Origin: Ilyomonas sp965247435 | Lineage (GTDB): Bacteria > Bacteroidota > Bacteroidia > Chitinophagales > Chitinophagaceae | Reading direction: 5' to 3' | NCBI GenBank assembly: GCA_965247435.1 | Contig: OZ252019.1 | Coordinates: forward strand, 930,001 to 994,000 | Length of the DNA stretch: 64,000 nucleotides | Part shown: in pieces, positions 55,190-63,597 of the stretch | Layout: the number at the start of each line of letters is the position of its first letter | Position numbering within the stretch: the stretch's first letter is position 1 | The notes under the pieces: generated by a model | Seen by the model: only the letters and a program-made list of their open reading frames with translations | What the model was told of the DNA's origin: nothing | Databases searched by the model: none | Made by a program: the position numbers and the translations under genes

Positions 55190-57652
55190 TTAAGAATGGC
55201 TAAACGTTATTTTTCCTTTTACGGGCAGGTGGTTATAGCTTTCTTTTTTAGTAATGATCAGCTTAAAATACCTGCCGGCAGCCCAGTCATCCACCATATT
55301 ATCGTAGTACGGACTGCCGGGATTGCCGCTTTGCCCGCCGGGATAAATTCCGTATGCATTAATATCGTCGGTAAGCTCAACCACCATGCGCCAGCTCGGG
55401 CCGTGGTTTTTATAAAAAGCGTTTAAAACGTGCTCGCCGCCACCCGCGTTCAGGTGCAGGCGGCTAAGAACCGGGATGCCTAAGAGATGTTTTACACCGC
55501 CATCTTTATATTTGCCCCAGGCTAAAGAGTCCGCTGCTTCGGCATGCTGCAGCACTGGTACAATCTTTTTAAAAGACCGGAGTACAATGTCCCGTACCGT
55601 TTCCTTTTGCGGCGTGGTAATGTCATCAGCAAACTCATAAGCGGTATCCCTTAACAAGCTTTCCAGCAGCGTGCTATGGTCAACAGTTGGCATTGGCAGT
55701 GTGCTGCGGGCAAACTCATCGTGGTACATGCCCTGCATCAGGCTGTCCCACCAGGTTACAAACACGGTGGCGCCGGGGGCATCCGCATCATTCCTGAAAT
55801 TCCAGTTTTTATAAATATCTAAATACTTTCTTTCTGCATCATTCAGTTTCGATTCGTCCATATTGTTCAACAGTACGGGCCTTGCCATTTCGGCAAATAC
55901 ATTATAAGTATCGGTCTGCAGGTGCTGCATATCCTTGGCCGTAATATTTTGCATAGGCGCAAGCTTCCTGTTAAGGATAAGGCCACGGTACATCTCAAAA
56001 GAGCCACCCATAAAATAAGGGTACGATGTATCATACGGATATTGATTGGCGCTGCTTACAAAGCCGCGGGCAGGATTGTGCATAAGGAGATTCGCACTGT
56101 CCGGTATATTGCCCTGCCATTGATATTCATCATTATCGCCTTCCATTACAAACTGTCCCTGGCGTTTCCACCTGGCCGGAAAAGCGCCTTGGTGGCGTAT
56201 CGCGATATCGCCGCTTTTAGAGGCGAATACAAAGTTTTGTCCCGGGCATAAAAAAGTGGAAATAGCGGTTACATAATCGCTGTAATTTTTGGCCTTGTTC
56301 AGCAGCATAAATGTTTTGCCTTCATTGGTGCCGGCATGTGCTGCCCATTGTACGGCATAGCATTTATGGCTGTGCAGTTTGTCCGCATACCGGTAATCAT
56401 ACATCACCGGTCCCCAAACGGTCATTGCTATATTTTCCACATCATCCGGCTTTCCTTTTATGTGAATAACTTCTTTGCGTAAAGTAGTTGGCCGCCAGCC
56501 GCCATTGTACCAGTACTGCCGCATGGTGCTGTCTTTAAACCGTACCTCGTAATAATCTTTTACGTCCCGCTCGGCGTTTGTTTCACCCCAGGCTATATTG
56601 TCGTTAAACCCGATGATAACCGATGGCGCACCCGGAAAGCTGGCGCCATATACATTGTAGCCGGGCGTTGATATCTGCATCTCGAACCAGAGCGCCGGCA
56701 GGTTAAGCCCGAGGTGCGGATCGTTGCAAAGTATGGGCCTGCCGCTTTGCGTTTTGCTGCCCGCAACCGCCCAGTTGTTACTGCCATTGTTTTTGTCCGG
56801 CACTATTGGCCGGGCAGGTACGGCGACGCTGTCTTTAAAATGGAAGTACAGTGAATCGGCGCCGGCAGGCGGCTGTACAGGAAAAGCCGGTTTTGCAAAA
56901 AAGGTTCCTTTTGGATTGATAGGATCTAACGAGTCCTGGCCATACGGAAACAGCTTGTTGAACTGGATTTGTGTGAACAGATTTTTCGCGTTGGTCATTT
57001 CAAAATCCTGCTCATAGCCTGCAAGGTCAAACGCCATGAACTTTAAAAAAAGCGCCGTTTTCATATTCGTCCACCGCTCGGGCTTGTAATTGAGTAGCTT
57101 ATACTCAAAAGGATAATCTTTTTCAGCAAGCGAACTGATATAGCTGTTTACGCCGGCGGTGTAGGCATCGTTATTGGCTTTGGTATAAGGGTCGGCTTCC
57201 ATAGCTTTCAGCGAGTTTTCGGCGCCATACACCATGCCAAGCCGCCGGAAATACTGATCAATGGCAAGGAAGTTTTTGCCTGAAGCAGAATCACCCATAA
57301 TCTCGCTCAGCCTTCCGGCGGCAGCATACGTTTCAAAATCCATTTGCCACAGCCGGAACTTAGCATGGATGTAGCCCTGCGCAAAGTAAGCGTCTGGTTC
57401 ATTGTCAGCATAAATGTGCGGCACCAGCCGGTTGTCTATGTATATTTCTGTGTTACCTTTTAAATTATCGGCAGTTATGTTAGCATTAAAAGTTGTATTC
57501 ACCGGCTCTGCATTCTGCCAGAACCCTTTTTGCGGTGATAAAAAGAAGCCGATTCGGGGTGTTTTGCTGACGTTGACCGATAACTGAATATTTAAAACAA
57601 TTAGTAAAGCAAGCGTACTAAGGGCAGAAATGGCAAAAGGCACAATTCTCAT
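55190..57652 (-). CDS. Penicillin acylase family Ntn-hydrolase
   Basis: 820 residues. A membrane or signal segment (FAISALSTLALLIVLNIQL) at the N-terminus, the alpha-chain region (PHIYADNEPDAYFAQGYIHAKFRLWQMDFETYAAAGRLSEIMG), a linker, and the beta chain that begins at Ser291 in NNGSNNWAVAG. Ser291 becomes the N-terminal nucleophile after self-cleavage. CNDPHLGLNLPALWFEMQI and PSVIIGFNDNIAWGETN are further conserved blocks (oxyanion-hole Asn). It hydrolyses amide bonds, for example acyl-homoserine lactones or N-acyl peptides, in the periplasm; the natural substrate is unknown. A small membrane protein gene follows after ten bases. Confidence 0.93.
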   Translation of the reverse strand: MRIVPFAISALSTLALLIVLNIQLSVNVSKTPRIGFFLSPQKGFWQNAEPVNTTFNANITADNLKGNTEIYIDNRLVPHIYADNEPDAYFAQGYIHAKFRLWQMDFETYAAAGRLSEIMGDSASGKNFLAIDQYFRRLGMVYGAENSLKAMEADPYTKANNDAYTAGVNSYISSLAEKDYPFEYKLLNYKPERWTNMKTALFLKFMAFDLAGYEQDFEMTNAKNLFTQIQFNKLFPYGQDSLDPINPKGTFFAKPAFPVQPPAGADSLYFHFKDSVAVPARPIVPDKNNGSNNWAVAGSKTQSGRPILCNDPHLGLNLPALWFEMQISTPGYNVYGASFPGAPSVIIGFNDNIAWGETNAERDVKDYYEVRFKDSTMRQYWYNGGWRPTTLRKEVIHIKGKPDDVENIAMTVWGPVMYDYRYADKLHSHKCYAVQWAAHAGTNEGKTFMLLNKAKNYSDYVTAISTFLCPGQNFVFASKSGDIAIRHQGAFPARWKRQGQFVMEGDNDEYQWQGNIPDSANLLMHNPARGFVSSANQYPYDTSYPYFMGGSFEMYRGLILNRKLAPMQNITAKDMQHLQTDTYNVFAEMARPVLLNNMDESKLNDAERKYLDIYKNWNFRNDADAPGATVFVTWWDSLMQGMYHDEFARSTLPMPTVDHSTLLESLLRDTAYEFADDITTPQKETVRDIVLRSFKKIVPVLQHAEAADSLAWGKYKDGGVKHLLGIPVLSRLHLNAGGGEHVLNAFYKNHGPSWRMVVELTDDINAYGIYPGGQSGNPGSPYYDNMVDDWAAGRYFKLIITKKESYNHLPVKGKITFSHS

Positions 57653-58044
57653 AACCTGGGCGTATTAATGAGTAAAGTAAAGAAATTTGTATTAATGAAA
57701 ACAAAGAGGGATGGAAGGATTGCTGCCGATTACTATCAAATATTTAATCAGCTATTGACACAATAAAAAAAGCCCTCCCTAAGAATAGGGACGGCCTCTA
57801 ACGATTGCTTGCCATATAAAAAATCTTCACTCACTATGTTTTCTGCAAGCTGTAGAAAACAAGGTTTATATTAGTTGATAATAATCTTTTCAATGAGAAC
57901 CCGATCCTTGCGCTGTTACTCTTAAAAGCGCTTTCTGTATATTAATACCGGCCGGAGATAAAAAGTAACCCCCTGGGAAAAATAAATTTCTAAATGATTT
58001 TGCCATTCACGCTGTAAGTCTTGCGGCATATAGATTACAGCGAT
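57653..58044. other. Noncoding stretch between penicillin acylase and ctlX
   Basis: 392 bases. It contains a terminator for the leftward ctlX transcript (57765-57796) and an 8-bp perfect inverted repeat TGTTTTCT / AGAAAACA (57837-57861) that extends to 11 pairs with one G-U and a three-base loop. No gene is supported. Confidence 0.5.
57765..57796 (-). terminator. Probable terminator of the arginine-deiminase/ctlX transcript
   Basis: Minus strand: GGCCGTCCCTA-TTCT-TAGGGAGGGC followed by seven T. The stem has one mismatch. It lies about 250 bases past the ctlX stop at 58045, so a long 3' untranslated region is implied. Confidence 0.65.
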
Positions 58045-58971
58045 TTAATAAATTTTTTTATCTAGAAATATTTCTGCCATCATACAGCGTACGCTGCCGC
58101 CGCCAACGGTTTCTATAGTAGTAATGTCAACCGGTAAGAGATTGGTGTGCGTCGCTAATTGCTGCCGTTGCGCCATCGTAAGGCTGTCGTATGCCTGCTG
58201 GCTAAGCAGGGTATATAGCGTATCGTCTGCACTCTTTACCTGCAACATATTACCTGCATACCGGCGCACCTGCTGCATAGTGATGTCTGTAATCTGATGG
58301 CCGGTGGATGTAAAAGAATCAATTATAAGCTTTCGTTCCGTTTCATTTCTTATAGATTCAAGGCATATTACGGCATAGCCAACGCCAAGATGCATGATTA
58401 CATTGGTATGATAGATCTCGGTGCCGGTTTCATCGGTTGAAGAAAAGCTGACAGTGGTATATCCATGCTGCTGCGCAAACCGGCTAAGCAATGTTTTATT
58501 GGTTCGCGGCGAAAGGCAGGCGTATATTATTTTATTAGCATGATCTATAATCATGCTGCCGGTACCTTCGAGAAAATGATTGTCTTTGTCATAAATTGTC
58601 CAGTCTTCCGTTCCGGAAACGATGTAGTGGTCTTTCAGGGTTTGTATCAGGTCGCTGCGTACTTCTGCGCGCCGGTTAGCTGCAAACATGGGAAAGGTGG
58701 CAATGGTGCCATCCGGTAACGTGCAAAACCAATTGTTGGGAAACACGGCATCCGGCTTTGCCGGGTGAACCGTGTCCTCAATCACCAGCACGTCTATTTG
58801 CTTCGAGCGCAGGGTATCAACAAACCGGTCGAACTCTTGTACCGCTTTCAACTGCACTTCCTGCTCGCTCAGCGGCACACTGCCCTGAAACACATTGTTA
58901 GCAGCCGTTTCTGCATTAAAGCCAAAGGAAGCAGGGCGTATCATTAAGATTGTTTGGGCTACTTCTTTCAT
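58045..58971 (-). CDS. ctlX: CtlX-like amidinohydrolase (citrulline utilisation hydrolase family)
   Basis: About 308 residues from the ATG at 58971, which places the conserved TILMIRPASFGFNAETAANNVFQ close to the N-terminus; an ATG at 59019 adds 16 basic residues. VFPNNWFCTLPDG carries a conserved Asn/substrate site, LEGTGSMIID a Glu/substrate site, YHTNVIMHLG the catalytic His, and GGGSVRCMMAEIFL the nucleophilic Cys near the C-terminus. The alpha/beta propeller of the guanidine-modifying superfamily is implied. It lies 120 bases after an arginine-deiminase-like gene on the same strand; both probably act in arginine or citrulline breakdown. Confidence 0.88.
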   Translation of the reverse strand: MKEVAQTILMIRPASFGFNAETAANNVFQGSVPLSEQEVQLKAVQEFDRFVDTLRSKQIDVLVIEDTVHPAKPDAVFPNNWFCTLPDGTIATFPMFAANRRAEVRSDLIQTLKDHYIVSGTEDWTIYDKDNHFLEGTGSMIIDHANKIIYACLSPRTNKTLLSRFAQQHGYTTVSFSSTDETGTEIYHTNVIMHLGVGYAVICLESIRNETERKLIIDSFTSTGHQITDITMQQVRRYAGNMLQVKSADDTLYTLLSQQAYDSLTMAQRQQLATHTNLLPVDITTIETVGGGSVRCMMAEIFLDKKIY

Positions 58972-59091
58972 TGCAACTTTTTTTATTCTTTTTTTATAAA
59001 TGCAGCTTGCTGTACGCAACTGATAAGGCGTCTTTTATATTACAGAGAGTACTTGTAATAATCTTATTAACAGATAAGAACGGCTGCTTTA

Positions 59092-60603
59092 CTACAGCGG
59101 CACATCCGTTCTTAAGAGGGGCAGACTCATGCAATGCGCGCCGCCGCGTGCGCGCGAAAGTTCATTGCTGGGCAAAATTACAATAGTGTTTTTTACGGCT
59201 GCCGGTGTTAACTGTCCCTTTTCAAACTGGTCGAACAACTCCTGCGCACCTTTTATACTAAAGCCGTTTTCTTTAAAAGCTTTCAGCGTTTCCTCGTTGC
59301 GGTCGTAAGCAATAGCTACCCCGTCTTTCAATGCCAGCAGGTTGCAGGAATCTGTCCACTGTTCCCGCTCATCGTAAGGGAAAATATTGTTACCGCTATA
59401 AATAATTTTCACTTCATTCTCCGGTATGTCAAAGTCTTTGATGCTGATATTGCGCAGCAGGTCTTCCATCCCTTTAAAAATAATATCCTGCCGGTAGTTG
59501 GCCGCAGGGTTATAATTTTCATTAAAAGGTTTATAAAAGCGGAATATTTTTACCGCTTCAAAGGTTTCATCGCTGTCTGCAAGGCGGTGGTAGTAAGAAT
59601 ATTTTTGCTGGTTGCGCTCCTGCTGCAACACTTCGGAAAACCGGCCGAATAGCACCCATACATCTTTGCGCACGTGCGTAAACACCGTATCTATGTGCAT
59701 GATAGCGCGCTGGCTGGGGATTTTAATTACCGACACTTTTTCGATGCCGGTATTATACTTAAATACTGCATGTACAATTTTGTTTACGGCGCTGGGTGTG
59801 GTACGCTCACTGCAGCCAACTATCAGGTGGTTTGGCGCGATCATCATAATATCTCCGCCTTCCAGCGATGTTTTACGCTCGTGCTGCTGTTCATCATCCA
59901 GTAAAAAAAAGTCGCTCGATTCATTGATCTCTATTACATCATCCTGCTTGTCTGTAAACAATTCATGATAAACGATATAGCGCATTAATAAAGATTCTCT
60001 TTCGCGTGCTTCGGTAGCCGCCTTGCTTAATAAAATATGATTGCCAATCACAATACTAATGTCTCTTGTAAAAATCAGGTTGGGCAATGGTTGAAAAATA
60101 AACTCTACCCGGCGTGTATTTTTTTGCGGTAAAACTCCCGTAATAAGCAACTTCGCAAGCTCGTGCACGTCCTCGATATCACAGAGTTGTTTTTCTATGG
60201 CATAGCTGCAGCCTTCTATGGCGCACACCGAGGCAATAATACGGTCGCGCAGGTGATTGTTGCGCAGCACTTTTGCCAGCAGGTACTCTACATCAAGCAC
60301 TTTATCGCTGTTAAAATAAGCCGGGTGACCGGGTTTGAAACAGTCGAGCTGGCAATCATCGGTACGCTGCCGTTCAAAACTGTTAATATGTGCTATTTTA
60401 TCCGGGTCTAAGAAGTAAAGCAAGAGCTTTACATAGGCATTATACTCCCGGCGCATCTGTTTTAGAAATACGGTATCGTCGTATAGCCAGTCTTTAAACT
60501 TACTGGGCACTATTTTACCGATGCCACCATCGGGACTGTGAATAATAATGCGCTGCAGCGTTCCGAGTTCCGAACGGACCTGGATATTATTTTCATCTGG
60601 CAT
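59092..60603 (-). CDS. Arginine deiminase-family protein
   Basis: 503 residues, about 90 longer than classical arginine deiminase. VRSELGTLQRIIIHSPDGGIGKIVP opens the fold; PLPNLIFTRDISIVIGNHILLSKA carries the conserved FxRD pair; TSLEGGDIMMIAPNHLIVGCSERT the Glu-Gly-Gly-Asp site; HIDTVFTHV the catalytic His with Asp; and LSRARGGAHCMSLPLLR the C-terminal nucleophile Cys. The extra length is an N-terminal/central helical insertion (about 45-140). It would hydrolyse arginine or a related guanidine compound to citrulline plus ammonia. The ctlX gene follows. Confidence 0.88.
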   Translation of the reverse strand: MPDENNIQVRSELGTLQRIIIHSPDGGIGKIVPSKFKDWLYDDTVFLKQMRREYNAYVKLLLYFLDPDKIAHINSFERQRTDDCQLDCFKPGHPAYFNSDKVLDVEYLLAKVLRNNHLRDRIIASVCAIEGCSYAIEKQLCDIEDVHELAKLLITGVLPQKNTRRVEFIFQPLPNLIFTRDISIVIGNHILLSKAATEARERESLLMRYIVYHELFTDKQDDVIEINESSDFFLLDDEQQHERKTSLEGGDIMMIAPNHLIVGCSERTTPSAVNKIVHAVFKYNTGIEKVSVIKIPSQRAIMHIDTVFTHVRKDVWVLFGRFSEVLQQERNQQKYSYYHRLADSDETFEAVKIFRFYKPFNENYNPAANYRQDIIFKGMEDLLRNISIKDFDIPENEVKIIYSGNNIFPYDEREQWTDSCNLLALKDGVAIAYDRNEETLKAFKENGFSIKGAQELFDQFEKGQLTPAAVKNTIVILPSNELSRARGGAHCMSLPLLRTDVPL

Positions 60604-60760
60604 ATAATAAATTAAGATGCAAAAGAAATGAAAAGAAAATAAGCAAACAAGATTGACAGTAGATGACCTGCACGCCGGCAGGCATAAAAAATGCTTTTGA
60701 AAGGGGATCGTTTAAAAGGCAGCGCTCATTAGCATACATTTGTTTGCAATACTTTTATCA

Positions 60761-61561
60761 ATGAAATATTTACTGCTGATCACTTTTTTGTTGCCGCTTT
60801 TCGTAGTGGCGCAGCCGGATAGTTTGCCAGCCGGCGGCCATTTTTTTACAGCTAAAGACAGTACACCTATTTATTATGAAGTACATGGCCGGGGCAGGCC
60901 GGTGATATTAGTACATGGATTTATGAATACTTGCGAAAACTGGAAGAAAAAACGCTTGGTTGACACTTTGCTCAAAAGCGGGTACGAGGTTGTTCTGATT
61001 GATTTAAGAGGAAATGGCCGTTCCGGCAAGCCGCACACGGCCGGAGCGTATGCGCATGATGCAGAAGCCAAAGACATCATGCAGCTTATATCGCTGCTTC
61101 AGCTTCCTTCTTATGATGTAGTGGGCTACTCCCGCGGTTCCATCATCACTGCAAGATTGCTGGTGTTGGATAAGCAGGTGCACAAAGCAGTATTGGGCGG
61201 CATGGGCGAGCAGTTTACCAACCCGGAATGGCCGCGCCGCATAGCGTTTTATCACGCGCTTGCTGCAGATACGGTTGCAGAATTACATGCCATGGTTGAC
61301 AATGCAAAAAAAGCCGGCCTTGATATACAGGCGCTGGCGTACCAGCAAAAAGAACAGCCTTCAACAAGTGCAAAAGCATTGGCCGGAGTGCGGATTCCGG
61401 TGGCTGTTGTATGTGGCGATAAAGACAGTGCGAACGGAAAAGGCGCAACGCTGGCAGCAATGATACCGGGCGCAAAGTTTATGCATGTTCCCGGTGAGCA
61501 CAATACGGCATGGCAAACCAAAGAGTTTGCTGATAGTGTAATTAATTTTCTGAAAGAATAA
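60761..61561 (+). CDS. Exported alpha/beta hydrolase
   Basis: About 266 residues from the ATG at 60761, chosen because it begins a signal peptide (MKYLLLITFLLPLFVVAQ); a TTG at 60740 is the only earlier in-frame start. VILVHGFMNTCENWKK is the oxyanion-hole motif, DVVGYSRGSIITA the nucleophile elbow (G-Y-S-R-G, Ser about 125), VVCGDKDSANGKG the Asp region and VPGEHNTAWQ the His. A periplasmic esterase or peptidase-like enzyme. A TACTTTTA box ends three bases before the ATG, so transcription may be nearly leaderless. Confidence 0.9.
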   Translation: MKYLLLITFLLPLFVVAQPDSLPAGGHFFTAKDSTPIYYEVHGRGRPVILVHGFMNTCENWKKKRLVDTLLKSGYEVVLIDLRGNGRSGKPHTAGAYAHDAEAKDIMQLISLLQLPSYDVVGYSRGSIITARLLVLDKQVHKAVLGGMGEQFTNPEWPRRIAFYHALAADTVAELHAMVDNAKKAGLDIQALAYQQKEQPSTSAKALAGVRIPVAVVCGDKDSANGKGATLAAMIPGAKFMHVPGEHNTAWQTKEFADSVINFLKE

Positions 61562-61585
61562 AGGCCATCAACTTTGTAAAAGGCA

Positions 61586-61975
61586 TTACTCAATTACTGC
61601 ATCTGCTTCAATTTCTACCAGCAGGTTTTTATCAATCAAAGCGGTAATTTCTACAATGGTGGCTGCCGGGCGGATGGCTGCAAAAAATTCACCCTGCGCT
61701 TTCAGCACTTCTTCATAGCGGCGCATATTGGTTACAAAAGTGCGCAGCCGCACTATGTTGTGCAAAGACGCGCCCGCTTCCTGTAATGCCTTTTCTATTT
61801 TTTGATAGATGAAAACGGTTTGTGCATACAGGTCGTTTTCACCAACTAAGTTTCCCTGCGCATCTACCGCCATTGTGCCCGAAACAAAGACCAAGTTGCC
61901 CACCTTTACGGCACGGCTGTAGCCATACAACAGCTCCCAACTGGTGCCCGACGAAATAAGTTGCCTGCTGCTCAT
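61586..61975 (-). CDS. RidA/YjgF/UK114 family protein
   Basis: 129 residues. WELLYGYSRAVKVGNLVFVSGTMAVDAQGNLVG and ALQEAGASLHNIVRLRTFVTNMRRYEEV are family hallmarks; the Arg of IVRLRTFV is the substrate-binding position, and RPAATIVEITALIDKNLLVEIEADAV closes the fold. Such trimeric proteins deaminate reactive enamines/imines or act as related enzymes; the C-terminal consensus here fits a general RidA subgroup. Its ATG overlaps the ruvC stop (TAATG), so it is translated from the same transcript. Confidence 0.93.
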   Translation of the reverse strand: MSSRQLISSGTSWELLYGYSRAVKVGNLVFVSGTMAVDAQGNLVGENDLYAQTVFIYQKIEKALQEAGASLHNIVRLRTFVTNMRRYEEVLKAQGEFFAAIRPAATIVEITALIDKNLLVEIEADAVIE

Positions 61976-62535
61976 TATTTTATGCGCTCTTTATTTTTAG
62001 TAATAAAATCTTCCCAGCCTCTAAAGTTCTTTGCCTCTTTAGCAATGGGCGACGAGGTCTGGTAATGATGGCAAAGCGCAACCGCAAGCGCGTCGGTAGC
62101 ATCAAAGTAAGCCGGCTGCATTTCTATTTTTAAAAGCTGCTGCAACATCTTCCATACCTGTTCTTTATCCGCATTGCCATTGCCGGTTACCGACTGCTTT
62201 ACCTTGCGCGGCGAGTATTCCGTTACGCCGATACCGGCCTGCATCGCTGCTGCAATAGCAACCCCCTGGGCGCGCCCCAGCTTTAGCATGCTTTGTACAT
62301 TCTTGCCAAAAAAAGGCGCTTCAATAGCAAAGGTCGTTGGCTTGTGTGCAATAATGAGTTCCGTTACTTTAAGGTGTATCAGTTGCAGGCGGATATAGAC
62401 ATCTTTGTGTGCTGTTAACTTAAGCGCGTCCATCGTAATAAGCGATGGCTTGCCGTTATTTATAGCAATCACTGCAAAGCCCATGAGCAGTGTGCCAGGG
62501 TCAATAGCCAGTATAATCTCTGTCGGTTTCGTCAC
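61975..62535 (-). CDS. ruvC: Holliday junction resolvase RuvC
   Basis: About 186 residues from a GTG at 62535 (TKPTEIILAIDPGTLLMGFAVI), preferred because the catalytic strand normally begins within ten residues; an ATG at 62568 adds eleven residues. Catalytic acids: Asp in AIDPGT, Glu in FAIEAPFFGKNVQSMLKLG, and the C-terminal DATDALAVALCHH pair. YSPRKVKQSVTGNGNADKEQV is the conserved DNA-binding segment. It cuts Holliday junctions in recombination with RuvAB. The ridA gene overlaps its stop; the divergent membrane-protein gene begins within about 75 bases. Confidence 0.94.
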   Translation of the reverse strand: MTKPTEIILAIDPGTLLMGFAVIAINNGKPSLITMDALKLTAHKDVYIRLQLIHLKVTELIIAHKPTTFAIEAPFFGKNVQSMLKLGRAQGVAIAAAMQAGIGVTEYSPRKVKQSVTGNGNADKEQVWKMLQQLLKIEMQPAYFDATDALAVALCHHYQTSSPIAKEAKNFRGWEDFITKNKERIK

Positions 62536-62730
62536 GCCAATGAAAGTAGTGAAATGGATACACAACAATACAGTAAATATTTTTAGTGTACGTTTGAAAA
62601 ATTTTTTCTGCTGAAAAGACGTTATAAGATATTACTGAATTATATCGCGGGTCCTGCGCTGTTTATCATTCTTTCAGGATCTATTTATACAAAGTTAAAA
62701 AGCCAGTACACCCTGCAGCAAACCACACAA

Positions 62731-63597
62731 ATGATTGCAGGTGTTTTTAACAGCAGCAACCGGGGGCTACTATTGTGGCTGCTATTACTGATGTGTACGA
62801 ACTGGACAATCGAAGCAATTAAATGGAAAATACTGATGCGCCGGATACAGCCTGTTTCGCTGTTCACCGCCTGTAAAGCAGTACTTTCCGGTTTGTCGTT
62901 TTCCCTGTTTATACCCAATGGTGTGGGTGAATATATTGGCCGCACCCTGTATATGCAGGAAGGTAACCGGCTGCGTTCGGTGCCGCTGAGTATGGTTGGC
63001 AGTATAGCACAGTTGATTATTACTTTGGTTTCCGGTGCGGCCGGCTTACTCTATCTTAAAAATAATGTACTTAAAATAGAAGGCTTGTCGGCATACTGGC
63101 TTAGCGGATTGTTGTATGCGGTTGTGGCAGCCATTTTTTTCTTTGTGCTTATTTATTTTAAGATTTCCTGGTTTACCGGCTGGTTCGAGAAAATTCCCTT
63201 TGTACAGCGGCATCGTGTGTTTGTAGAAAGTCTCGAAACATTCAGCCTGCAACAATTAACACAGATTTTAGCATTATCCTTGTTAAGATACGCCGTATTC
63301 ATTGTCCAATACCTCATCGTATTTCATTTATTTAACGTAAATATTCCGTGGCTGCAGGCAGCGTTTGCGGTAAGTGTGTTATTCTTATTGCTGGCGGTAG
63401 TGCCGGCAGTGCCCAATATAGCAGAGTTGGGGGTGCGGGGCGAAGCGAGCCGGCAATTGTTTGGTTTATTAAGTGCAAATACCGCCGGTATAGTTTTTTC
63501 GGCAGCATTTATTTGGATTGTAAATTTGATTATTCCTGCCCTGGCAGGCACTATTTTTATAACAGGCATTAAGCTATTCAGAAATAATAACGCGTGA
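62731..63597 (+). CDS. UPF0104 / lysylphosphatidylglycerol synthase TM-domain-like membrane protein
   Basis: 288 residues from the first ATG, about eight membrane segments (for example LLLWLLLLMCTNWTIEAIKW, GLLYAVVAAIFFFVLIYF). LFTACKAVLSGLSFSLFIPNGVGEYIGRTLYMQ is the conserved LPG_synthase_TM/UPF0104 block. The true start is probably upstream: from 62587 the same frame has 48 open codons, and YKILLNYIAGPALFIILSGSIY (written in two parts: YKILLNYIAG, PALFIILSGSIY) looks like the family's first membrane segment, yet no ATG, GTG or TTG occurs in it; CTG codons at 62608 and 62611 are candidates. It ends in a GTGA overlap with the DUF3108 gene. Confidence 0.85.
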   Translation: MIAGVFNSSNRGLLLWLLLLMCTNWTIEAIKWKILMRRIQPVSLFTACKAVLSGLSFSLFIPNGVGEYIGRTLYMQEGNRLRSVPLSMVGSIAQLIITLVSGAAGLLYLKNNVLKIEGLSAYWLSGLLYAVVAAIFFFVLIYFKISWFTGWFEKIPFVQRHRVFVESLETFSLQQLTQILALSLLRYAVFIVQYLIVFHLFNVNIPWLQAAFAVSVLFLLLAVVPAVPNIAELGVRGEASRQLFGLLSANTAGIVFSAAFIWIVNLIIPALAGTIFITGIKLFRNNNA

